DNA from: an uncultured Rhodospirillales bacterium
GTDB lineage: Bacteria; Pseudomonadota; Alphaproteobacteria; RF32; CAG-239
Length of the DNA stretch: 62,009 nt
Direction of reading: 5' to 3'
Assembly: GCA_902761715.1 (NCBI GenBank)
Contig: CACWLK010000007.1
Span: forward strand, 1-62,009
Shown: positions 56,209 to 62,009 of the stretch, piece after piece
Layout of the letters: every line of letters starts with the position of its first letter
Numbering within the stretch: position 1 is the first letter of the stretch
Made by a program: the position numbers and the translations under genes
Notes under the pieces: generated by a model
Seen by the model: only the letters and a program-made list of their open reading frames with translations
Databases searched by the model: none
Told to the model about the DNA's origin: nothing

Positions 56209-57138
56209 TCATCGAGTATTTTCGCCTTTCAGCAACACCCTGTTCTTTTGACTTTCTTTGTATTTTTTCGCTCTGACCGCAATATAGTTATACAAATTCT
56301 GCATTTTAGGATCACTGACTAAATCTTCCGGATGCCCTTGCACACACAAAATCCCAGCTTTCTCGTTTCCCCAAATTTCAGGTATTCCATCACTATCAGA
56401 AATAGCATAAATATCCATTTTTACCTTTGGAGTGCCTCGAACATAATCCTGTAAAACATCATGCACCATGGACTGATTATGGCGTGAATTAATAACGACA
56501 TAGTTTTCTGTCTTTTCAATCCCCATAATATCAAAAATAGGCGTACCTTTAATTAGTTTAATCCTGTGAACACGGACATCCGTATCAGCTTTAGGTTTAT
56601 GTACTGCCGGATGTAATACCTCATCTTTCAAACTGCGATACATCTTCATATTGCCCAACAACGAACCGACCATTTGTGCTCCGGCGCAAATGCCGAGAAC
56701 AGGTTTTTCTGTCCGATAAGCTTCAGCGATAACTGCTCTATAAGCAAAATAGCGCTTTCCTACCTCATCGCCAAGAACCTTGCCGTCTATATAAAAATCT
56801 TCCGGATTATCAAAAGCGCCTCCCGGTAAAACGGCACCATGACAGTCTTTCATCTGCTTATAGGCATTGTCATAATCTAAAAATCGTATTTTAGCGCCGG
56901 TATTCATTAACGCTCTTAAATAGCTATCACTAACCGAATAATACTCCTCTCCGGCATCAGATTTATCCTGACCAAGCAAAAAACCAACCGTCGGAGCCGA
57001 CTTATCCGGCGAATAATTTAATTCATTCGGCAACAGAATTTTGGCAACTTCACCTTTTTGCGCCAGTTCTGAGATAACTTTTTTCTCTACACCATAACCG
57101 CCGAATTCCGGCAAATGCCGTAAATATATCGTTTGCAT
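56209..57138 (-). CDS. Class I glutamine amidotransferase-like hydrolase (C26/PuuD type)
   Basis: 309 aa. Nucleophile-elbow PVLGICAGAQMVGSLLG with catalytic Cys (about 155), and the His-Glu pair in LCVQGHPEDLV. PGGAFDNPEDFY is the typical oxyanion region. PuuD relatives hydrolyse gamma-glutamyl amides, but the N-terminus here (QTIYLRHLPEFGGYGVEKKV) is unusual, so the substrate is unknown. The ATG at 57138 has GGAGA five to six bases upstream and is preferred to 57150 or 57180. Confidence 0.82.
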   Translation of the reverse strand: MQTIYLRHLPEFGGYGVEKKVISELAQKGEVAKILLPNELNYSPDKSAPTVGFLLGQDKSDAGEEYYSVSDSYLRALMNTGAKIRFLDYDNAYKQMKDCHGAVLPGGAFDNPEDFYIDGKVLGDEVGKRYFAYRAVIAEAYRTEKPVLGICAGAQMVGSLLGNMKMYRSLKDEVLHPAVHKPKADTDVRVHRIKLIKGTPIFDIMGIEKTENYVVINSRHNQSMVHDVLQDYVRGTPKVKMDIYAISDSDGIPEIWGNEKAGILCVQGHPEDLVSDPKMQNLYNYIAVRAKKYKESQKNRVLLKGENTR

Positions 57139-57242
57139 GCCTATCTCCATTGTTCCACTAATTGCCCACGATAATATCACAATAACAGCCCAAAATCAAC
57201 ACATTCCGGCCGACCTAAGGCGTTTTAACAGCCCCCGCCATC

Positions 57243-57272
57243 AAAAAAAGCCTCCGCTTAGGAGGCTTTTTT
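57243..57272. terminator. Terminator downstream of the DUF378 gene
   Basis: AAAAAAGCCTCC and GGAGGCTTTTTT pair around GCTTA. The stem has A/T runs on both sides and can terminate either strand. Confidence 0.88.
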
Positions 57273-57284
57273 ATATATCAAATT

Positions 57285-57467
57285 TTATTTTATCAGATAC
57301 GCATAAAAAGTATAACAAGCCGACAAGCCAACCAACACATATACGATTGAAGCCAAAATCGGCGCAAAACCGAAAATCAGTTCAACCAAATTAAACTTAA
57401 ATGCACCGACCAAGCCCCAGTTCAGCCCGCCGATAATTGTTAAAATTAGTGCAATTTTATCCCACAT
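57285..57467 (-). CDS. DUF378 small membrane protein
   Basis: 60 aa. Two hydrophobic helices (about 5-25 and 34-56) with the family phrase LTIIGGLNWGLVGAF and the later VLVGLSACYTFYAYL. Function of the family is unknown. It is alone, with its own terminator. Confidence 0.9.
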   Translation of the reverse strand: MWDKIALILTIIGGLNWGLVGAFKFNLVELIFGFAPILASIVYVLVGLSACYTFYAYLIK

Positions 57468-57567
57468 TGTAAATATCCTTTCAAAAAAATCAAACCACCT
57501 CTTAAATATAATTTATCTTTGCAAAATTCCAACCATTGTTACAATCTTTCCTGCATTTGGACAAAAC

Positions 57568-57596
57568 TTGACAATAAATATTATATCTGCTACAAT
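57568..57596 (+). promoter_or_regulatory. Consensus promoter of the kinase-like gene
   Basis: TTGACA, exactly 17 bp, TACAAT, 22 bp before the ATG at 57619. Strong sigma-70 match. Confidence 0.78.
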
Positions 57597-57618
57597 GCCT
57601 CCCAATCGGAGAAAAATA

Positions 57619-58563
57619 ATGGCAGAATACAAATTACCCAGTATTGATGAAATCATCTTAGCTATCAGCGAAGAACCTCTCGGCATGGGCGAAGAGGCTA
57701 AAGTATACAAAATTCATACTAACCCGAACTATACCGTGCGTGTCAGCAACGATGCCCCGGCTCTTAACGAGCTGTCTGAAAGAATATTCACTGAAAAATT
57801 CACCGCTCAAAAAGACATTTTTTCCGGTCGCAACTATGCCCAACCTATTGCCTATATGGGGCTTGATTCTTATGACAAACACAACGCTATGGTTACCATC
57901 AACTTGTACGCACCCGGCGTTTCAATGGAAATTCATAAACCAGGAAGAAAAATGCCCCAGACCGACGAAGCTTTGATGAAAACCCTAGCTTGGTCAAAAG
58001 CTGTTGTAAATATGCCGGATTCCGCTATTGACAAACTCTATGACGATTTGCATTTTCTTTCTTCTCGTGAATATTCAATTGATGTCGGAAACGGCGGACT
58101 TTTTACCAATACCGGCAACATCTTATATTCCGGCGCTGATAAGGAATTCAGAATAATTGACATTCAACCGTTTGCTCGTGAACATGTCGGCATCAATCAA
58201 AATCATACCAAGGGTTTTAATACCCCGCTTTATTTGACCCGCGGGCTCATTCCCGGTGCTTATGGCTATGCCGGAGAACACGCCAAATATCCTCCGTTGA
58301 TTGAGTATCGAACCGAAATTATCGATAAAATCATTCGCGGTGCACAACGTAACCACCTTAATGACGTGGGCGGATATTTGCGAGCAGATATGAACGGTAT
58401 TGCGGAATATTGGGAAATACAGCTCACAAGGCTCAGAATCCCCGAGCAATATAAAGAAAAATTTATCAAAGACATTTGCTCTGTTCAACAAGAGCACCGC
58501 TACCGCTTATACAGAAACCATATACCGCTTGTCAGAGTGGCCGGCCGCAGTATGAACTCTTAG
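57619..58563 (+). CDS. Protein with protein-kinase-like features
   Basis: 314 aa, no close family recognised. LGMGEEAKVYKIHTNPNYTVRVS (about 21-43) resembles a kinase glycine loop and the following strand, with Arg near the ATP-binding Lys position. NGGLFTNTGNILYSGADKEFRIIDIQPF (about 154-181) resembles a catalytic-loop Asn and a DFG-like IID motif, but the HRD-type Asp is not visible. It may be an atypical small-molecule or protein kinase, or an inactive relative. GGAG is eight bases before the ATG. The stop is 3 bp from the convergent GNAT gene. Confidence 0.6.
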   Translation: MAEYKLPSIDEIILAISEEPLGMGEEAKVYKIHTNPNYTVRVSNDAPALNELSERIFTEKFTAQKDIFSGRNYAQPIAYMGLDSYDKHNAMVTINLYAPGVSMEIHKPGRKMPQTDEALMKTLAWSKAVVNMPDSAIDKLYDDLHFLSSREYSIDVGNGGLFTNTGNILYSGADKEFRIIDIQPFAREHVGINQNHTKGFNTPLYLTRGLIPGAYGYAGEHAKYPPLIEYRTEIIDKIIRGAQRNHLNDVGGYLRADMNGIAEYWEIQLTRLRIPEQYKEKFIKDICSVQQEHRYRLYRNHIPLVRVAGRSMNS

Positions 58564-58566
58564 TTA

Positions 58567-59070
58567 TTACCGCAAATCAATCCAATAAAAACATTCATTG
58601 GCAACAGTTTTTTCTAACTTTCCGCCGTTACCCTCACAGACTTTGCGTGAGGGAAGATTGTCCTTATTAATTGTAATCAATACCTTTTCAATGCCTTTTT
58701 CTCGGGCTTTTTTCAATACTTCTGTCAACAAAACTTTACCGTATCCGTGACCACGACATGACGGACGTACACCATACCCGATATGTCCGCCTCGTTTTAG
58801 TAAAAAGTCGTTCAAATAATGGCGCAATTTAGCAACCCCGACCGGAACTTCATCAATATACAAAACAAAATATGTATCGGGAACATAACCATCAGGCAAA
58901 TCTTGTCCCATACTGCGTTTTACACGAACTTGGCAAAACTCTTGGAACTCTTCAAAACTTAAACCGTTTGCCGGATTTTCCAAACCGTTTTCTTCTGCCG
59001 GAATTTCCTGAAACATCTCATAAACAGCTTGATCTTCCCGCTCTTTTAATGCCCGCATGGATATTTTCAT
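58567..59070 (-). CDS. GNAT-family N-acetyltransferase
   Basis: 167 aa. The acetyl-CoA loop GYGVRPSCRGHGYGKVLL and the later VLITINKDNLPSRKVCEGNGG fit the GNAT fold. It overlaps the cstA stop by 4 bp (ATGA), so it is probably translated with cstA. Substrate unknown. Confidence 0.9.
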   Translation of the reverse strand: MKISMRALKEREDQAVYEMFQEIPAEENGLENPANGLSFEEFQEFCQVRVKRSMGQDLPDGYVPDTYFVLYIDEVPVGVAKLRHYLNDFLLKRGGHIGYGVRPSCRGHGYGKVLLTEVLKKAREKGIEKVLITINKDNLPSRKVCEGNGGKLEKTVANECFYWIDLR

Positions 59071-60458
59071 TTTCTATGCTCCCAAACAAACCAGACCACC
59101 GCAACAAATGCCGCAACTGTTCCGGCAATTATCGACCACTCCAAAGGCAACCTGAAACCGATTTTGTCATACATAATATATGTAACACAAACCACTGTCA
59201 TGAAACCTGCCGGCACCAAAGTCATCAAATATTTTTTGCCCTTATTGTACAAATAAAAACTCGCCATCCATAGTGTTATTGTTGCCAAACACTGGTTTGC
59301 CCATCCGAAATACGTCCAAATTGTGGTCAAATCAAAAAAGCTCATTGCAATACCGCCCGACAGCACCAATACACTGATTATCATTCGTTTTACAAATGAC
59401 TTTTTGCCCTTTGCCCAATAATCACCTATTGTCAGCCTTGCAGATCTGAACGCCGTATCACCAGAAGTTATTGACAACAGCACCACTGCCAAAACTGCCA
59501 GCATACCGCCGACATGACCGAGATAGCCTCTTGCCACGTCCGAAACTACTCCTCCCGGACCGCTTGCCTCAATAACATTATTCAGGGCTGCACTTCCTTG
59601 ATAAAACGCCATACCCAACGTTGCCCAAACCAAAGCCACAATGCCTTCGGTAATCATTGCACCATAAAAAATCGGACGCCCATATTTTTCGTTTGCCAAA
59701 CAGCGAGCCATCAACGGAGATTGAGTTGCATGAAAACCGCTTAAAGCCCCACAGGCAATGGTTACAAACATCAACGGAAAAATCGGCAGCCCCTTAGGGT
59801 GCAAATTATCTAACGTCAAATTCGGATAAAAATCATTTCCGCTTGCGAATAAAACCACCAGCAATGCCAATGTAACCCCCAACAGCAGCAAGGCAAACAG
59901 CGGATAAAACCTGCCGATAATTTTATCAATCGGCAACAATGTCGCCAAGAAATAATATCCGAAAATCGCTACAATCCACCACAAAAAATCAGCCCCTGAC
60001 ATATCTGCCAACATTCGTGCCGGACTCATTGCAAACACCGCACCCAAGAGCAACAGAAAAAACACCATAAACACTAAAAACAGTGATTTGATTTTGGAAC
60101 CCATATACTTTTCTACCAACGGAACCAAAGATTTTCCGTCTTCTCTGAGCGAAATCATGCCCGCCATATAGTCATGCACACCACCGGCAAATATAGAGCC
60201 CAAAACAATCCATAACAAGGCAACCGGTCCGTATAATGCCCCTAATATTGCTCCGAACACCGGCCCCAATCCGGCAATATTCAAAAACTGAATCAAAAAC
60301 ACACGCCAGGTCGGGAGCACCATATAATCGACATTATCACACTTTGAAACCGCCGGAGTTACACGTTTTTCATCTGTGGCAAAAACTTTTTCAACAATAC
60401 GCCCATAGACTGCATATCCCAAAACCAATGCAACCACTGCCATCAAAAATACTATCAT
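59067..60458 (-). CDS. cstA: CstA-family carbon-starvation / peptide or pyruvate transporter
   Basis: 463 aa, the shorter CstA form. About 13 membrane helices. Family motifs include QFLNIAGLGPVFGAILGALYGPVALLW, GGVHDYMAGMISLRE, IACGALSGFHATQSPLMARCL and SGDTAFRSARLTIGD. The family imports pyruvate or peptides. GGAGGG precedes the ATG at 60458. It is the first gene of a two-gene unit with the GNAT. Confidence 0.92.
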   Translation of the reverse strand: MIVFLMAVVALVLGYAVYGRIVEKVFATDEKRVTPAVSKCDNVDYMVLPTWRVFLIQFLNIAGLGPVFGAILGALYGPVALLWIVLGSIFAGGVHDYMAGMISLREDGKSLVPLVEKYMGSKIKSLFLVFMVFFLLLLGAVFAMSPARMLADMSGADFLWWIVAIFGYYFLATLLPIDKIIGRFYPLFALLLLGVTLALLVVLFASGNDFYPNLTLDNLHPKGLPIFPLMFVTIACGALSGFHATQSPLMARCLANEKYGRPIFYGAMITEGIVALVWATLGMAFYQGSAALNNVIEASGPGGVVSDVARGYLGHVGGMLAVLAVVLLSITSGDTAFRSARLTIGDYWAKGKKSFVKRMIISVLVLSGGIAMSFFDLTTIWTYFGWANQCLATITLWMASFYLYNKGKKYLMTLVPAGFMTVVCVTYIMYDKIGFRLPLEWSIIAGTVAAFVAVVWFVWEHRK

Positions 60459-60530
60459 TTCACCCTCCGGCAAATTTGTACCTTAATCAATTAAAACACC
60501 TTTACATTTTTTTTCAAGATACGTTTTCAT

Positions 60531-60572
60531 AAAAAAATCCGCCGAGCAACTAACTCTACGGATTTTCTAAAA
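60531..60572 (-). terminator. Terminator of the HExxH protein gene
   Basis: AAAATCCG and CGGATTTT pair; on the minus strand a run of seven T follows. It lies 16 bp past the stop at 60588. Confidence 0.75.
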
Positions 60573-60587
60573 ATCAAATCTTGGCAA

Positions 60588-61763
60588 TTACTTATCCATT
60601 CCGAATGTTTTAATCAGTTTTGCCTTAAATACATTGCCGCTGATATCACGATTATAAGCCAAATTACCTTCACTCATTCTTAAATATTCCAACTTTTCAA
60701 AATGATTCATTTCACGAAACTTTTTGCGGCACCAACTTGCATATATTTTTTTCTGTGTATCCGATATATTCTCAAATATCTCTTTTTCTTTAGGTTGTAC
60801 GTATTTCCAAAAATCATATCCGCCTATATTAAAAAATTTTTTCATCAACGCATTGTGCCTGTCCCAGTTTTCCTGAACCGCGCCATATGATGCATCTTTC
60901 AAATAAGATATTGTACGATTTTGGTTATTATTACGATAAATTTCAAATTTATCTTCCATCCACCCCTTAAACACTCCTTCTGCAATAATCTTTTGCTCTT
61001 TAGGAGTAATAGTTGATGAAGTAGGGGTAATCACACCCGCTTTAATAGAATCAGCATAATATCTGAAACGCCCCGTAATATATGATAAATCACGATTGTG
61101 TTTCAGATAGTTTTCTCGTTGAGCCACACATTGGGCAATATTCGCCGAAATCTCGTCCAAACAACACTCTGCAAACTTAATGGAATAGCTGTTCCAATCG
61201 TGCATCCCAAACGTATTATTCAAATAGTGTTGGAATTCATGAGCTTTGGTGCAATTATGACTATCATTATAAATATCAAATATTTTTTGCAGTTTAGGAT
61301 TATCACCCACAAACTCCCTTAATAACAACAAATCATACGAATACTTGCCCATTGACGGCAGATTTGGCAAACTATCTAAAACACCAACTTTATAAATAAA
61401 ATTGCTTTTGGTTTTTTCACGAAATTCTTTACCGCTATATCTGACATATACAGTATCAATCTTTTCTTTAAGTTTGACATGTTTGTAATGCCCATTTAAT
61501 GCGTTTTCTCGGTGACGTGAATCACAAAGACTGTCAACATTGTGAGGTTTTCCGTCTTTGTCAATAAAGTACCATCCTGCATCACCCATCTGTAACCCGC
61601 TGTAAAAGTCTTGAATTGACATCTTGTCTTTATTAACGGTAACCTTGGTCCTGTTAAACTCAGGAGCATTTTCTGTAGCAACATGGCGCAAAAGAGCATA
61701 CCCGGAAACACCCAACAACAATGTTCCGCAATAAATTCCCACTTTCCTTATACTTTTGCGCAT
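60588..61763 (-). CDS. Secreted or membrane-anchored putative zinc metalloprotease
   Basis: 391 aa. An N-terminal hydrophobic segment (about 8-26, VGIYCGTLLLGVSGYALL) could be a signal peptide or anchor. KAHEFQHYLNNTFGMHDW (about 172-189) contains the zinc motif HEFQH, and DEISANIAQC about 25 residues on could give the third Glu ligand (gluzincin type). Several Cys are spread over the protein. No family recognised beyond this motif; the function is inferred. A consensus promoter lies 28 bp upstream and a terminator follows. Confidence 0.7.
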   Translation of the reverse strand: MRKSIRKVGIYCGTLLLGVSGYALLRHVATENAPEFNRTKVTVNKDKMSIQDFYSGLQMGDAGWYFIDKDGKPHNVDSLCDSRHRENALNGHYKHVKLKEKIDTVYVRYSGKEFREKTKSNFIYKVGVLDSLPNLPSMGKYSYDLLLLREFVGDNPKLQKIFDIYNDSHNCTKAHEFQHYLNNTFGMHDWNSYSIKFAECCLDEISANIAQCVAQRENYLKHNRDLSYITGRFRYYADSIKAGVITPTSSTITPKEQKIIAEGVFKGWMEDKFEIYRNNNQNRTISYLKDASYGAVQENWDRHNALMKKFFNIGGYDFWKYVQPKEKEIFENISDTQKKIYASWCRKKFREMNHFEKLEYLRMSEGNLAYNRDISGNVFKAKLIKTFGMDK

Positions 61764-61790
61764 ATTTTATCTCCCCACAAATAATGTACA

Positions 61791-61819
61791 ATTATACTAT
61801 ATTTTATAAGCTTTTCCAA
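61791..61819 (-). promoter_or_regulatory. Predicted promoter of the HExxH protein gene
   Basis: On the minus strand TTGGAA, 17 bp, TATAAT, 28 bp before the ATG. Confidence 0.65.
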
Positions 61820-61858
61820 GTATAAAATACAACATTTTTAAGCAAGAGTTAGCAACGC

Positions 61859-61891
61859 AAAATCTCCGCCGATATAATCGACGGAGATTTT
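61859..61891 (-). terminator. Terminator-like hairpin downstream of the tRNA-like sequence
   Basis: AAAATCTCCG-CCGAT pairs with ATCG-A-CGGAGATTTT around ATA, a near-perfect 14-bp stem with short T-runs on each side, 21 bp from the tRNA-like 3' end. Confidence 0.65.
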
Positions 61892-61912
61892 ACTAGAATA
61901 GGAAACCTTCAA

Positions 61913-61982
61913 TGGTGCCGGTTAAGTGACTCGAACTTTTCCCCCACGCATTACGAATGCGCCGGAGAAAGACCAAACCGAC
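61913..61982 (-). tRNA. Aberrant tRNA-Thr (CGU)-like sequence, possibly a pseudogene
   Basis: On the minus strand, 70 nt. Acceptor GTCGGTT can pair with AACCGGC with one G-U; discriminator A and encoded CCA are present. The anticodon loop TTCGTAA (CGU) on stem GCGCA/TGCGT matches tRNA-Thr(CGU). The D-arm region is about six bases short and lacks the conserved GG; the T-stem AAAAG/CACTT has two mismatches although the T-loop TTCGAGT is normal. An inverted repeat GACCAAAC/GTTTGGTC (61971-61978 and 61992-61999) overlaps its 5' side. The upstream side is cut by the window edge. Confidence 0.5.
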
Positions 61983-62009
61983 TAAACGTCTGTTTGGTCA
62001 ACGACGGGC

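Noticed and set aside
61913..62009. A tmRNA 3' end
   Set aside because: The anticodon arm matches tRNA-Thr(CGU), and there is no permuted tmRNA layout or tag-coding segment downstream of the CCA.

Overview
This is an AT-rich chromosomal window from an alphaproteobacterium, probably an uncultured, host-associated and low-oxygen lineage. The alphaproteobacterial assignment rests on a clear CtrA cell-cycle regulator (46319-47005), a ChpT-like histidine phosphotransferase (43214-43810), an RpoH/RluD pair, NodT-type efflux, TrmFO and a dcw cluster ending in ftsQAZ. The low-oxygen inference rests on a full-length pyruvate:ferredoxin oxidoreductase (292-3858) alongside a single Fe/Mn superoxide dismutase. 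Lineage below class level is inference.

Layout. 1-7606: the tail of an outer-membrane barrel gene, nifJ, a small lipoprotein, trmN6-like methyltransferase, a degenerate GGDEF protein, rpoH and rluD. 7686-14799: a same-strand cluster of unrecognised genes (303, 573, 171 and 456 aa) leading to a VirD4/TraG-type coupling ATPase. No relaxase, integrase or channel gene is nearby, and the cluster sits between ordinary housekeeping genes. 14790-18432: ArsR regulator, xseB-ispA, a periplasmic binding protein, a GST and a lipoprotein. 18426-24050: a tripartite RND efflux operon on the minus strand. 24183-32304: mraY-ftsW-murG-murB-ftsQ-ftsA-ftsZ, with every Mur ligase gene and ddl missing from the cluster. 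32364-43810: tig with an upstream tRNA-Leu, an orphan gene divergent from an XRE regulator, prfC, comEC, elbB, a squalene/phytoene-synthase-like gene, trmFO, a secreted protein and chpT. 44559-45541: tRNA-Glu with a structured repeat tail, then two coupled small genes. 45606-50749: sodB, ctrA, algH/yqgE, a large DsbD-like protein and rnhA. 50751-54533: an operon of a 51-aa ORF, murA, an M16 peptidase, an AlbA_2 protein and rnhA. 54716-56190: tRNA-Thr followed by a small island, an orphan ORF between two 134-bp direct repeats derived from the tRNA tail. 56209-62009: C26 amidotransferase, DUF378, a kinase-fold-like orphan, cstA-GNAT, a secreted HExxH protein, and an aberrant tRNA-Thr(CGU)-like sequence at the edge.

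How the genes fit together. Peptidoglycan and division functions (dcw cluster, murA) lie in the same window as the CtrA/ChpT cell-cycle relay. Possible CtrA boxes precede ctrA itself and, more weakly, ftsZ. The items most likely to be undescribed are the coupling-ATPase cluster with its duplicated two-helix membrane module; the tRNA terminators whose stems include the CCA end, with their repeat tails; the tRNA-Thr-linked repeat island; and a DsbD-like protein lacking the usual membrane cysteine motifs.
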